Shown: positions 1 through 8,668 of the stretch, one piece after another
Layout of the letters: each line of letters starts with the position of its first letter
How positions within the stretch are numbered: position 1 is the stretch's first letter
NCBI GenBank assembly: GCA_009699875.1
Contig: WLNI01000001.1
Location: 372,001-436,000, forward strand
Reading direction: 5' to 3'
Length of the DNA: 64,000 nt
From: Actinomycetota bacterium
Lineage (GTDB): Bacteria; Actinomycetota; Acidimicrobiia; Acidimicrobiales; RAAP-2
Translations under genes and position numbers: made by a program
Notes under the pieces: generated by a model
Database searches by the model: none
What the model was told of the DNA's origin: nothing
Seen by the model: only the letters and a program-made list of their open reading frames with translations

Positions 1-53
1 CCCAGGAGTCCGGCCATCAGATGGGTATCGCTGACGAGTGTGGACGCACTCAT
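1..53 (-). CDS. 5' end of a possible PhoH-family ATPase (partial, runs off left edge)
   Basis: An ATG at 53 opens a frame that continues leftwards out of the window without a stop; only about 17 residues are visible (begins MSASTLVSDTHLMAGLLG). The LMAGLLG segment resembles the start of actinobacterial PhoH proteins, where a V(P/S)D...GLLG stretch precedes the ATPase domain, and PhoH commonly follows the hrcA-dnaJ-rsmE block. It lies 29 bp after the HIT gene in the same direction. No clear ribosome binding site is seen. Identity is an inference from context and a very short match. Confidence 0.4.
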   Translation of the reverse strand, partial: MSASTLVSDTHLMAGLL

Positions 54-82
54 TGGCGTCGTCGTTTTGGTCTGAGGTGGAT

Positions 83-442
83 TCATCCTGGCGGCCACGT
101 CAGTGCTCGTCCTCCAAGGACGTGAAGATGGAGGTGCGGGACCGAATTCATCGCATCGGCGCCAACATTCATCACCAAACGATACCCACGATCTGGATTT
201 TCAATCCCTTCAAGTTCCGCCACACGCTGTGCCCCAAGGATTAACGCCCCCACGAGATCTGCGTCCTCCTCGGTCAACGTTCCAGCATTCTCGACATGGC
301 GACGAGGAACGACAAGAACATGGGTTGGGGCCTGTGGAGCAACGTCTCGAAAAGCAATCACGTCATCATTCTCGTAGATCACCTCAGAGGGGATTGTTCC
401 AGCAAGGATTCCGCAGAAAAGGCAGTCTTGTTCTTGGCTCAT
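83..442 (-). CDS. HIT-family nucleotide hydrolase/transferase
   Basis: Complete 119-residue histidine-triad protein. The signature HLHLH lies at residues 103-107, followed by the C-terminal GGRxxxWPPG that is usual for this branch; an N-terminal CxxC (C7, C10) may bind zinc. HIT proteins of this type hydrolyse purine nucleoside phosphoramidates or adenylylated intermediates; the physiological substrate is rarely known. Its start codon overlaps the end of rsmE by 4 bp (ATGA), which indicates translational coupling and one transcript running from hrcA. Length and motif are normal for the family. Confidence 0.93.
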   Translation of the reverse strand: MSQEQDCLFCGILAGTIPSEVIYENDDVIAFRDVAPQAPTHVLVVPRRHVENAGTLTEEDADLVGALILGAQRVAELEGIENPDRGYRLVMNVGADAMNSVPHLHLHVLGGRALTWPPG

Positions 443-1188
443 GAACTCACCGTCTTTTTCTCAGTTGCCGAGGGCATTTCTGATTCCATAAAAGAGACCG
501 TACCCTCTCGCACTCCCCCGAGGAGAGCGCCTGCGCTCACTGCTGCGGTCTCGCCACGCAGGATTTGTGACGACAAGGTGACGTGGTGAAAATCTTTCCC
601 GAGTTCTCGTTCACTCCAGCCACCTTCTGGACCGATCAACACTGTGTGAGTGGATTGTAAAAGTGGCTGACCCCCAGGAACTGCGAGCGCTACGCAGGCG
701 TCGCCTTCCAAGGAATCAAGAGAAACGGGTCCTTCGAAGGTTGGCAGTCGAACCCTTCGTGACTGGCGACAGGCCTCATTCGCTATACGTTTCCATCTGT
801 TTATAGCCTTCTCGCCCTTACCCCCCTCCCATCGAACCGCCGCATGGTCGGACTCGAGAGCGACGATCCTGTCGATTCCGAGCTCGGTTAACTTCGCGAC
901 TGCCCACTCGCTTCGATCACCCTTCAGCGGAGCAAATCCTACGGTCAGTTGTGGAACACAGGCTTGTTCGAACTCAATCTCACCACAAGGAAGGAGGGAT
1001 CGCCCTTTCACGCTCGTCATCTGCCAGTGTCCGGAGCCGTCAACCACGACGACGTATTCATCGTCTCGCAAACGAAGAACAGAGAAGAGGTGATGCGCAT
1101 CATCATCAGAGATCTGGATGTTCTCAACAGTGTCGACAAAGATCTGGCTCGCAGCACTGGCTCGTTGCAGAAGGGCACTCTTTCCCAT
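439..1188 (-). CDS. rsmE: 16S rRNA m3U1498 methyltransferase RsmE
   Basis: A 249-residue SPOUT-fold methyltransferase that uses SAM to methylate N3 of U1498 in helix 44 of 16S rRNA. The knot signature IGPEGGWSERE is near residue 185 and SSQILRGETA near the C-terminus; the N-terminal PUA-like part contains HHLFSVLRLR. The ATG at 1188 directly abuts the dnaJ stop (TAA ATG), and the 3' end overlaps the HIT gene by 4 bp. The dnaJ-rsmE adjacency is conserved widely, so the gene is probably co-transcribed with the heat-shock genes under the CIRCE operator. Confidence 0.95.
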   Translation of the reverse strand: MGKSALLQRASAASQIFVDTVENIQISDDDAHHLFSVLRLRDDEYVVVVDGSGHWQMTSVKGRSLLPCGEIEFEQACVPQLTVGFAPLKGDRSEWAVAKLTELGIDRIVALESDHAAVRWEGGKGEKAINRWKRIANEACRQSRRVRLPTFEGPVSLDSLEGDACVALAVPGGQPLLQSTHTVLIGPEGGWSERELGKDFHHVTLSSQILRGETAAVSAGALLGGVREGTVSFMESEMPSATEKKTVSS

Positions 1189-2310
1189 TTAAGAAAATGC
1201 TGAGCGAATCTTGCCCAGAATGCTCGAATGCTCTTCGGGGGGTTCGATGTGTTCGTCTCTGAGAGCAGCAAGCTCTCCGAGGAGTTCAACTTCTCGGTCC
1301 GAAAGGTCTGTGGGCGTCTCTATTTGGATGTGAATATAGAGGCTTCCTCGATTCCGCCCGTGAAGTTGCGGCACCCCTAAGCCCTTCAGGCGAAGGACAG
1401 CCCCCGATTGGGTGCCTGGCTTAATCGCTACCGCTTCTTGACCGTCCAACGTGTCCACGTCGAGCGACGTTCCTAACGCAGCCTGGGCGATTCCGATATG
1501 GACCATCGTATGAAGATCATCACCGTTGCGCTCGAATCGAGCATCCGCGGCCACGCCGATATGGACGAAGAGTGAGCCCGCTGGTCCTCCACGCGGTCCC
1601 GCGGCTCCCCGATCAGTTAAGCGAAGCGTGTTCCCATCTTCAACACCGGCGGGAATTTCAACGCTGAATGTTCTCTCTTCGGTGACCCTGCCGTCTCCTC
1701 GACACGCGTCGCATGGCGACGAAATACTTTGTCCCATTCCTCGACACCTCGAACACGGAGATGCGGTCACCATCTGCCCTAACAGTGACTGTCGCACCCG
1801 ACGAACTTCACCAGTTCCCTCGCATGCGGGGCACGGCGTCGCATGGGTTCCAGGGGCTGCTCCAGATGCTTCGCAGGTGTCGCACGGAACAGGGAGTTTG
1901 AGGGTGATGTCTTTGGTCACGCCAAAGGCAGCTTCAGCCAGATCAATGACGATTGACGTTTCTACGTCTTGGCCAGGAGTAGGCCCACGACGCCTTCCCT
2001 GCTGGGCACCCATCTGTGAGAAAAAGACATCGAAGAGGTCGCCGATCCCGCCGTTCGTGTCAAAGACCGATCCACCCATCGGGCCGTTTCGAGGGTCACC
2101 GTAGGCGTCGTAGCGAGCTCGGCGCTCGGGATCAGAGAGCACTTCATAGGCCGCTGAAATCTCTTTGAACCGAGCTTCAGCTTCGGGGTCAGGATTCGTA
2201 TCTGGATGGAGTTCTCGAGCAAGTCGACGGTACGACTTCTTAATTTCATCAGGACTCGCGCTTCTCTCGACTTCTAAGATCTCATAAAGATCTGACGTTG
2301 CATTAGCCAC
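1189..2310 (-). CDS. dnaJ: Chaperone DnaJ (Hsp40), GTG start
   Basis: A 373-residue type I DnaJ, the co-chaperone that stimulates DnaK ATPase. It has a J domain at residues 6-70 with HPD at 35-37, a Gly/Phe-rich linker, four zinc-finger repeats ([32 protein letters not shown]; the first departs from CxxCxGxG) and the C-terminal substrate-binding domain. The frame stays open 85 codons further upstream, but that stretch lies inside hrcA and has no family resemblance. The GTG at 2310 gives [14 protein letters not shown], the normal family start, overlapping hrcA by 8 bp. Pairing with hrcA argues for heat-shock regulation. Confidence 0.95.
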   Translation of the reverse strand: MANATSDLYEILEVERSASPDEIKKSYRRLARELHPDTNPDPEAEARFKEISAAYEVLSDPERRARYDAYGDPRNGPMGGSVFDTNGGIGDLFDVFFSQMGAQQGRRRGPTPGQDVETSIVIDLAEAAFGVTKDITLKLPVPCDTCEASGAAPGTHATPCPACEGTGEVRRVRQSLLGQMVTASPCSRCRGMGQSISSPCDACRGDGRVTEERTFSVEIPAGVEDGNTLRLTDRGAAGPRGGPAGSLFVHIGVAADARFERNGDDLHTMVHIGIAQAALGTSLDVDTLDGQEAVAIKPGTQSGAVLRLKGLGVPQLHGRNRGSLYIHIQIETPTDLSDREVELLGELAALRDEHIEPPEEHSSILGKIRSAFS

Positions 2311-3400
2311 GCGTATCTCGCCCTGGAGACGCCGAGCGCTCTGCAGCGCCTCGATCAGCTTCAATTCGCTCGGAGAGTTGCCGCCCAACAACGTCGGCAG
2401 CAGCCATCGCTGCGGGGTAGTCCATACGCGTTGGCCCCAACAGCCCAACGGCGCCTGCTCGTTGGCCATCGACCTCAATGGGGGCGACGACAACGGCACA
2501 CGATGCCAACGACTCATAGCCATGTTCAGAGCCGATCGCCACCGAGAGTCCTCGTTCAATAACATCTCGAAGGAGTGACACCACGACCAGTTGTTGTTCC
2601 AAAATAGTCAGCACGCCTCGAACGGTTTCGATGGCATCGAAGGAGCCAGCGAGGCGAGAGGGGCCGCCGACATATACCGGCTCGTGATCACCTGGTTTTG
2701 CCGCTGCGCTCAGTGTGGTCTTGGCTAAAGCGCAGATACTGTCAACGTCACTGTTGCCACTCTTCGGGATGTCAGGCACGTGTGCGAGTGTGCTCCCAGA
2801 AAAGATGCGTTGCAGATGGGCGCTCGCATTCGACAAAGTCTCGTCGTCCATCTCAGTTGAAAACTCCAGTGGCCTATTTTCGACCGCACCATCAGAGAGG
2901 ACTGCGACAATGAGTGCACGTGTTGGCGAAAGACCGACGACCTGCACTGAGCGAATTGGAGCCTGCTCATGGCTCGGCCCGACAACGACTGCCGCGTGCG
3001 ACGTCAGATCGCTCAAAAGAGAAGATGTTCGCTCCAAGACGTCTTCGATGCCGCCTTGCACCCCAGTAAAGAAGTTTGAGACTTTTTCTCGTTGTTGAGG
3101 CCCGAGTTGCCCAGGGGTCGCCAGGTGGTCGACAAAGAAGCGGTACCCCTTATCTGTTGGGACTCGGCCCGCACTCGTGTGTGGCTGGACAAGATAGCCA
3201 TCTCGCTCAAGCGCAACCATTTCACTTCGAATAGTGGCTGGGGATACGGTGACACTTTGAGCGGCAGCCACGTGGCTAGATCCCACTGGCTGAGCGGTTC
3301 CAATGTACTCAGTGACAATCGCTTCTAAAATGGCAGCTTTCCGGGCATCGAGTTCGTCGCCCTTGCGAGCTGGTGCATGTGGAGTGGGTTCAGACGTCAT
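2303..3400 (-). CDS. hrcA: Heat-inducible transcription repressor HrcA
   Basis: A 365-residue repressor with an N-terminal winged helix (about residues 20-95, motif [20 protein letters not shown]) and a GAF-like dimerisation domain. HrcA binds CIRCE sites, with GroEL as cofactor in studied species, and represses chaperone genes. A GTG five codons upstream (3415) is also in frame but lies inside the CIRCE operator, so the ATG at 3400 (MTSEPTPH) is chosen. It is the first gene of the hrcA-dnaJ-rsmE-HIT unit. The CIRCE ends 8 bp before the start codon, which implies autorepression. Confidence 0.96.
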   Translation of the reverse strand: MTSEPTPHAPARKGDELDARKAAILEAIVTEYIGTAQPVGSSHVAAAQSVTVSPATIRSEMVALERDGYLVQPHTSAGRVPTDKGYRFFVDHLATPGQLGPQQREKVSNFFTGVQGGIEDVLERTSSLLSDLTSHAAVVVGPSHEQAPIRSVQVVGLSPTRALIVAVLSDGAVENRPLEFSTEMDDETLSNASAHLQRIFSGSTLAHVPDIPKSGNSDVDSICALAKTTLSAAAKPGDHEPVYVGGPSRLAGSFDAIETVRGVLTILEQQLVVVSLLRDVIERGLSVAIGSEHGYESLASCAVVVAPIEVDGQRAGAVGLLGPTRMDYPAAMAAADVVGRQLSERIEADRGAAERSASPGRDTRG

Positions 3401-3408
3401 AGTGGCTC

Positions 3409-3435
3409 TCAGCACTCCAGTCTAGTGAGTGCCAA
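3409..3435 (-). promoter_or_regulatory. CIRCE operator (HrcA binding site)
   Basis: Read on the minus strand, TTGGCACTC, a 9-nt spacer, then GAGTGCTGA. The consensus CIRCE is TTAGCACTC-N9-GAGTGCTAA; each arm differs at one base and the changes do not destroy the pairing core GCACTC/GAGTGC. It lies 8 bp upstream of the hrcA ATG, the standard autoregulatory position. The site also decides the hrcA start, because the more upstream GTG would lie within the operator. Confidence 0.93.
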
Positions 3436-3727
3436 CAGTGGGCACCCGAAGGAGAAAACACGGGGGTTTTCCCTTTTTGACCACCAAATCATCCCACCAC
3501 TGCATCACCGGCTAGTGGCCGAAAACCTGCTGGGCACCGTGGCGTCTCTAGTTAATCCTAGGAGGCAAAGAGGTTCCGAGCAGGAGCGCCGATTTGGGGC
3601 TACTAGAAAGCAAGTCATTCGCAGAGGAGCGAGAGCCACTTCGATTGACAGAAGGAGCCAGGCCGCAAAATCGGCGTACCTTTGGGGTTCTTCTTCCGAG
3701 ATTAAATCCCGAAGGAATGAGACCCGA
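3436..3727. other. Gap between lepA and hrcA: hrcA promoter region and a possible structured RNA
   Basis: No convincing protein gene in about 290 bp. It must hold the lepA 3' end and the hrcA promoter. The stretch 3544-3723 carries nested complementary segments: GTCTC (3544-3548) with GAGAC (3719-3723), TTAATC (3552-3557) with GATTAA (3700-3705), CAAAG (3566-3570) with CTTTG (3680-3684), and a 9-bp pair CGCCGATTT (3587-3595) with AAATCGGCG (3668-3676). Nesting in the correct order suggests a long irregular hairpin of about 180 nt on one strand. No known RNA family was recognised; short arms can arise by chance. Confidence 0.35.
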
Positions 3728-5536
3728 CTAGTCGCCCATCCTCAGGGCAGAGATAAAGGCTTCTTGGGGAACCTCGACCTGACCGAGGTTCTTCATTCGC
3801 TTCTTTCCTTCTTTCTGCTTCTCTAAGAGTTTGCGTTTTCTCGTGATGTCACCGCCATAACACTTAGCCAACACATCTTTTCGTTTGGCCTTGACGGTCT
3901 CACGTGAAATCACTCGACCACCAACGGCAGCCTGGATCGGTACATCAAACATCTGGCGGGGAATGAGCTCTTTTAATCGCTCCGACATGCGTCGACCATA
4001 AAAGTCAGCTTGGCTCTTATGCACAATGGTTGAGAAGGCATCCACGGGCGCATGGTTAATCAAGATATCGACGCGCACTAAATCAGAAGTTTGATAGCCC
4101 TTGGTCTCGTAGTCCAACGAGGCATACCCCTTTGTTCGGCTCTTCAGTTGGTCGAAAAAATCCAACACAACTTCGGCTAAGGGTATGTAATAGACAAGTT
4201 CAACCCGCTCGGGACTGAGGTAGTCCATCTTTTCCATCTCCGCCCGACGAGATTGACAGAGATCCATAATCGTCCCGGTGTATTCGGAAGGCGTGAGAAT
4301 CGTGGCGGTCAACATGGGCTCATCGATGTGATCAATTCGACTTGGCTCTGGCAACTCCGTGGGATTGTCAACGGTTATTTGTGTGCCATCCGTCAGGAAC
4401 GCTTCATAAACGACCGAAGGAGCGGTCGCGATCAAGGAGAGATTGAACTCCCTTTCTAAGCGCTCTTTCACGATCTCCATGTGAAGAAGACCGAGAAAGC
4501 CACATCGAAACCCAAAACCCAACGCATGGGAGGACTCCGGCTCGAAGGTCACTGACGAGTCATTGAGCTTCAACTTCTCTAAGGCGTCACGCAGATCAGG
4601 CAGTTCGTCTCCATCAATTGGATAGAGGCCACAGAACACCATGGGTTTTGGATCTAAGTACCCTTCGAGTGGTGCAGTTGCGCGCAGCGCTGTATCAGTG
4701 ACCGTTTCACCAGAGCGAGCTTCACCAACATCTTTGATCCCGGCAATTAAATACCCCACTTCTCCTGGGCCGAGTTCATCGGTAGGGAGTGGGACCGGTG
4801 TTCGCACGCCAAGCTCTTCAACATCATGAACGGCTTTTGCTTGCATGAACTCGAGGCGAGCTGAACTTCTCATGGTGCCGTTCATCACGCGCACCGAACT
4901 CACCACGCCGCGGTATTGGTCAAAACTCGAATCAAAAATCAGTGCTTGGAGCGGCGCGTCTCGATCACCAACGGGAGCGGGTACACGTTCGATGATTGCT
5001 CGGAGCAACTCTGCAACACCTTCTCCAGTTTTCGCCGAGATCGCTAGAATCTCATCGGCAGGGAGACCCAACACTTGTTCAATCTCTGCTGCACAGCGCT
5101 GAGGGTCTGCGGCGGGCAAGTCGATCTTGTTCAAGACCGCAAGAATTTCTAAATCGTTTTCAATCGCTTGGTAACAGTTCGCCAAGGTTTGCGCTTGAAT
5201 CCCTTGTGACGCGTCAACAAGCAACACTGCTCCCTCACACGCTGCCAAAGAGCGAGAGACTTCGTAGCCAAAGTCGACGTGACCCGGTGTATCAATAAGG
5301 TGCAGCACGTGGCCTTCGAAGTTCACCCGGACGTTTTGGGCCTTAATGGTGATTCCTCGCTCACGTTCGATATCCATAGAGTCCAAGTACTGCTCACGCA
5401 TGAGACGAGGATCGACCGCACCGGTGATCTCTAAGATCCGGTCCGAGAGGGTCGATTTTCCATGGTCAACGTGGCTAATGATTGAGAAATTTCGAATCAG
5501 CCCCGTCGCCACGGCTTCCTGGGGGTGGTGCGACAC
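3728..5536 (-). CDS. lepA: Elongation factor 4 (LepA)
   Basis: A translational GTPase that back-translocates ribosomes, about 602 residues from the GTG at 5536 ([18 protein letters not shown]), which is the family's usual length. The P-loop HVDHGKST is near residue 25, switch [10 protein letters not shown] near 95 and NKID near 150; domains II, III, V and the LepA-specific C-terminal domain ([17 protein letters not shown]) follow. The frame is open back to a TTG at 5695, but the extra 53 residues are Gly/Lys/Arg-rich, not typical of LepA, and would cover the promoter of the divergent rpsT. The start is therefore likely, not certain. Confidence 0.95.
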   Translation of the reverse strand: MSHHPQEAVATGLIRNFSIISHVDHGKSTLSDRILEITGAVDPRLMREQYLDSMDIERERGITIKAQNVRVNFEGHVLHLIDTPGHVDFGYEVSRSLAACEGAVLLVDASQGIQAQTLANCYQAIENDLEILAVLNKIDLPAADPQRCAAEIEQVLGLPADEILAISAKTGEGVAELLRAIIERVPAPVGDRDAPLQALIFDSSFDQYRGVVSSVRVMNGTMRSSARLEFMQAKAVHDVEELGVRTPVPLPTDELGPGEVGYLIAGIKDVGEARSGETVTDTALRATAPLEGYLDPKPMVFCGLYPIDGDELPDLRDALEKLKLNDSSVTFEPESSHALGFGFRCGFLGLLHMEIVKERLEREFNLSLIATAPSVVYEAFLTDGTQITVDNPTELPEPSRIDHIDEPMLTATILTPSEYTGTIMDLCQSRRAEMEKMDYLSPERVELVYYIPLAEVVLDFFDQLKSRTKGYASLDYETKGYQTSDLVRVDILINHAPVDAFSTIVHKSQADFYGRRMSERLKELIPRQMFDVPIQAAVGGRVISRETVKAKRKDVLAKCYGGDITRKRKLLEKQKEGKKRMKNLGQVEVPQEAFISALRMGD

Positions 5537-5730
5537 GATTCGTCCATCGTACCGGGGTGCTCGCCTCTTCTCGTCCCAGGATGTACCTCTCCCACCAGGT
5601 TTTCCCGCTCCACCTCCCTGAGCGGCATGGTTTTTAGGAGATTTCGCCTGCCTGCTATGCTGATCTTTCGTCTCACAGGACTCCTGTGCTGACAAAAATT
5701 CAGAAGCCCCCGAGATACTTTGAGGACGTT

Positions 5731-6000
5731 GTGGCCAATATAAAAAGCCAGATCAAGCGAAACCGTCAAAACGAGAAGCACCGCATTGCCAATAAGGCCG
5801 TGCGATCTGAGCTCAAGTCCCGATCGAAGAGCGCTCTGAGCGCTGCGGAAAACAAGGACGACTCTGCCGAGGTGGCTTTACGCCTCGCCATCAAGCGACT
5901 TGATAAGGCAGCAGCGTCGGGTGTGATCCACAAGAATCAAGCAGCAAATCGTAAAAGCCGCCTGACTCGCCGGATCAACGCCATCAACGCCGACTCCTAA
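5731..6000 (+). CDS. rpsT: 30S ribosomal protein S20
   Basis: An 89-residue basic ribosomal protein beginning [18 protein letters not shown], the conserved S20 start (usually MANIKSQ). It is read from a GTG at 5731 preceded by GAGGA 4-8 nt upstream; the frame is open 15 codons further back but those residues are not family-like. S20 binds 16S rRNA early in 30S assembly. It is divergent from lepA, with which it often pairs, and convergent with holA downstream. A weak inverted repeat (CGCCA...TGGCG, about 6011-6034) after its stop could terminate both transcripts. Confidence 0.95.
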   Translation: MANIKSQIKRNRQNEKHRIANKAVRSELKSRSKSALSAAENKDDSAEVALRLAIKRLDKAAASGVIHKNQAANRKSRLTRRINAINADS

Positions 6001-6042
6001 GACTTCTCCTCGCCACCCCAAGATTTCTTTGGCGTGAGTTCC

Positions 6043-7041
6043 CTATCGTTTGTAGCTGCTTAAAAGTCGAGCCAGGCGAGCAACGAGAATCTCGATCACG
6101 ACTCGCTCGTCAAGTCCCGACATTCCTTTCAGGTCAAGATCGGCATCAGCAACGAGCCCGATTGCTCGTCGGATGCCATCAGTGTCGACTCGCCGAGAAA
6201 GATCAAGTGCTTTTTTCGCAGGGTACGCATTAATGCCGAGCAGTGTTGCTGCGTCATCTCCAGAACGGAGATCCGTGCCGTCAAGGCGAGCAACTCGAGA
6301 GAAGTGACCGTCAAGCGATGCGACAATCACGTGGCCTGATTCTCCTCCTGGCCCCATCATTCGATCAACAACTCCCAATGCAGAGGAAACGTTCCCGCTG
6401 TCAATGGCGTCCGTGAGATCAAAGATCGGCACTGAACCTTGCGACCCGAGAAATGGGGTCAGCATGGCTTCGTCAACGGTGACCCCCTCGCCATAGGCAG
6501 CGGCCAGGGTTTCTAAGAGACCGTTGAGTCTCCCGAGATCTTCTCCGAGATGGTCGAGGAGCATTTTTTGGGCGCTTGCGTTAAAGCGAACCGGTGCACT
6601 TCGCAGGTGATCAGTGACGTACGTCTTTCGCTCTCCGAATCGCCGAGCCGAGACGTCAAGAACGTCCCCATACTTCGTCACGGACTTGGCAAAGCCTCGT
6701 GGAAGTGCGCCGTGTCCGGCCACGATGACTAACACGGCGCCTGGAGGAGGTGGATCAAGTACTTCCAAAATTCGTTTTGACCCCGCTGTATCGAGACGAC
6801 CAGCGTCTCGAAGCACCACAATCCTGAGGTCTACTAAAAACGGTGGCGTCGTGAACGAGTCGATCACCGCACCAAGGTCGAGCTCTTCGTTGCCCGATCC
6901 CCCAACTTCCTCGACAACCAATGAAGGGTCTCGGTCGCCAAGGAGTTCTTCGAGGAGATCTCTCACTTCATTCGCCACGAGCGAGGGGTCATCTCCTGTA
7001 ATCAGATAGACCGGCTTTCCCGCTCGATTCCGAGCAGCCAT
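6043..7041 (-). CDS. holA: DNA polymerase III subunit delta
   Basis: A 332-residue clamp-loader wrench subunit that opens the beta clamp. Seen: YLITGDDPSLVANEV near the N-terminus (degenerate Walker A region as in other HolA), the SFTTPPFLVDLRIVVLRDAGRL segment in two parts around residues 64-85, and a C-terminal helical collar ending LARLLSSYKR. Overall identity is low, as is normal for actinobacterial HolA. Start may be the ATG at 7041 or the GTG at 7044; either overlaps the folP stop, so the two genes are translationally coupled. Confidence 0.85.
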   Translation of the reverse strand: MAARNRAGKPVYLITGDDPSLVANEVRDLLEELLGDRDPSLVVEEVGGSGNEELDLGAVIDSFTTPPFLVDLRIVVLRDAGRLDTAGSKRILEVLDPPPPGAVLVIVAGHGALPRGFAKSVTKYGDVLDVSARRFGERKTYVTDHLRSAPVRFNASAQKMLLDHLGEDLGRLNGLLETLAAAYGEGVTVDEAMLTPFLGSQGSVPIFDLTDAIDSGNVSSALGVVDRMMGPGGESGHVIVASLDGHFSRVARLDGTDLRSGDDAATLLGINAYPAKKALDLSRRVDTDGIRRAIGLVADADLDLKGMSGLDERVVIEILVARLARLLSSYKR

Positions 7042-7898
7042 CACGGAGCGCTCAACACGCGATCGATGGTGTTTCTGACCGCCACGGTTCCTGCAACATC
7101 ATGAACTCGCAGGACCCGGCACCCTCGAAGAATCCCAATGGCTGAGGCGGCCAGTGACGCCTCTTTGCGTTCGTGGACCTCGAGATCTAGCAAGACACCT
7201 AGACAGGTCTTGTTCGAGGAAGACAGCAAGAGCGGAAACCCAAGATCAGCGAGCTGCGCCGAGCTTCGCAAGAGATCAAGTGACTGTGCAGCATTTTTAC
7301 CGAGATCGAGTCCAGCATCGACGATGATTCGCTCTCGAGGAATCCCCGCTTCAAGGGCTTGGGTGGCCCGCTCGAGGAGAAACTCTCGAACCGAATCGAC
7401 GACGTCGTCATAGTGGGGGTTGGGGTCGGCGACTCGAGGGCGCAGGCGAATATGGGTGGCCACCACACTGGCTCCCGCTGCTGCCGCGACTCTGAGGTAG
7501 TCGGGATCACCAAAACCACTGATGTCATTGCCCACCACCGCACCGACTTGATACGAGGCTTCGGCGACCGATGCTCTCCACGTATCAACGGAGACCGGCA
7601 CGTCAAAACGAGCCGTAATAGCCTCTATGGCGCCAACGACTCGATCAAGTTCTTCGGCTTCAGAGACTTCTTCTCCCGGCCCGGCTTTGACTCCCCCAAC
7701 GTCGAGGAGGTCCGCTCCGGCATCGACGTGGTCACTGGCTTTTTCCAAGAACTTGTCGAGGGCGAAGTTGGCACCTTGGTCATAGAACGAATCAGGAGTC
7801 CGATTCAAAATTCCCATGACGAGTGCACGGGTAGCAATATCGAATTCGTGAGGCCCAAGTGCTACCTGGGATGCCGAGATAGACGACGTCAGTGCCAC
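7041..7898 (-). CDS. Dihydropteroate synthase homologue, FolP2 type
   Basis: A 285-residue TIM-barrel pteroate-synthase fold with VMGILNRTPDSFYDQG near residue 27 and VPVSVDTWRASVAEA near 100. Two catalytic loops differ from classical DHPS: the DVGGESTRPG loop reads DVGGVKAGPGEE, and the MHMRGTP loop reads THIRLRPRVADPNPHY. From memory, DVGGVKAGPG is the signature of mycobacterial FolP2, a paralogue in which DHPS activity was not detected, so a classical folate role should not be assumed. The GTG start at 7898 lies 3 bp after the thioredoxin-like gene. Confidence 0.85.
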   Translation of the reverse strand: MALTSSISASQVALGPHEFDIATRALVMGILNRTPDSFYDQGANFALDKFLEKASDHVDAGADLLDVGGVKAGPGEEVSEAEELDRVVGAIEAITARFDVPVSVDTWRASVAEASYQVGAVVGNDISGFGDPDYLRVAAAAGASVVATHIRLRPRVADPNPHYDDVVDSVREFLLERATQALEAGIPRERIIVDAGLDLGKNAAQSLDLLRSSAQLADLGFPLLLSSSNKTCLGVLLDLEVHERKEASLAASAIGILRGCRVLRVHDVAGTVAVRNTIDRVLSAP

Positions 7899-7901
7899 GA
7901 C

Positions 7902-8609
7902 TTAGAAGAGTCTCGTTGCAAGTGCCTTGCGATACGAGACCGCAAGGGGATTTGTCGGGCCCAAGGTCTCCAAGAGGTCGAGATACTCTTGACGAGCCTC
8001 TTCATCAGTACTGACCTTTTCTAGGAGTGCATCGAGCAGTGGTCCTACCTCTTGGCCTTGAACGTCGATGGCCTGTTCGGCTAATCGAGCTTCGGCCATG
8101 AGTGCGCGCGTCTCTGTCGTCTCAGGGATCTTGGCCAAGAGTTCGAGAGCTTCCCCTGGTCGATGTGTAGCAACAAGCACACCCGCGAGTGCCGCAATAA
8201 CGTTCGTGTTGCCAGGTTCGAGCCCCCATGCTTTTCGCAGCGACGTCTCGTCGCCGGCTGCGACCAAGAGATCGACTTCTGAAGGAGCGGGAGCAATGCG
8301 ATCGAGAAATTCTTCTATCTCAGCTGCTCCTTGTCCCCCGACAAACCCATCGATAACTTTGGTGTCTTTAATCCCAAAGACCGCAGGTATGGATTGGACT
8401 TGAAACATCTGAGCGATGGAGGGGTTGGCGTCCACGTCGACCTTGGCTAATTCAACAGTTCCTCCTCGAGCGGCGACCGCAGCTTCGAGCATCGGACCGA
8501 GGGTCTCACACGGGCCACACCACGTCGCCCAGAGGTCGACCACCACGGGGACGACCTTGGAGCGCTCAAGGACCTCTTGTTCAAAGGTGGCATCGGTGAC
8601 ATCGACCAT
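7902..8609 (-). CDS. Thioredoxin-domain protein with TPR-like C-terminus (CnoX/YbbN-like)
   Basis: A 235-residue protein starting MVDVTDATFEQEV at the ATG at 8609. The N-terminal thioredoxin fold (about residues 1-105) carries an intact WCGPC redox site near 30; the helical C-terminal half resembles the TPR region of YbbN/CnoX proteins, which act as chaperone-linked redox proteins. No signal peptide, so cytosolic. An ATG 14 codons upstream is possible but would leave only 17 bp to the divergent kinase gene. It is first of the trx-folP2-holA unit. Confidence 0.85.
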   Translation of the reverse strand: MVDVTDATFEQEVLERSKVVPVVVDLWATWCGPCETLGPMLEAAVAARGGTVELAKVDVDANPSIAQMFQVQSIPAVFGIKDTKVIDGFVGGQGAAEIEEFLDRIAPAPSEVDLLVAAGDETSLRKAWGLEPGNTNVIAALAGVLVATHRPGEALELLAKIPETTETRALMAEARLAEQAIDVQGQEVGPLLDALLEKVSTDEEARQEYLDLLETLGPTNPLAVSYRKALATRLF

Positions 8610-8668
8610 ATGGTGAGGATACCGGCCTTCGTGGCCCAGAGTCTCGCTCAAAGCGATAGCGTCTCAAT

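Noticed and set aside
2311-2565. 85-residue upstream extension of DnaJ
   Set aside because: It lies in hrcA in another frame and has no J-domain-family similarity; the GTG at 2310 restores the canonical N-terminus.
5537-5695. 53-residue N-terminal extension of LepA from a TTG codon
   Set aside because: The extension is Gly/Lys/Arg-rich, unlike LepA proteins, starts from a rare codon and would cover the rpsT promoter; the GTG at 5536 gives the usual length.
6011-6034. Hairpin CGCCA...TGGCG as a firm bidirectional terminator between rpsT and holA
   Set aside because: The stem is only 5 bp with a long loop and no clear T tract on either side, so it is mentioned but not called.
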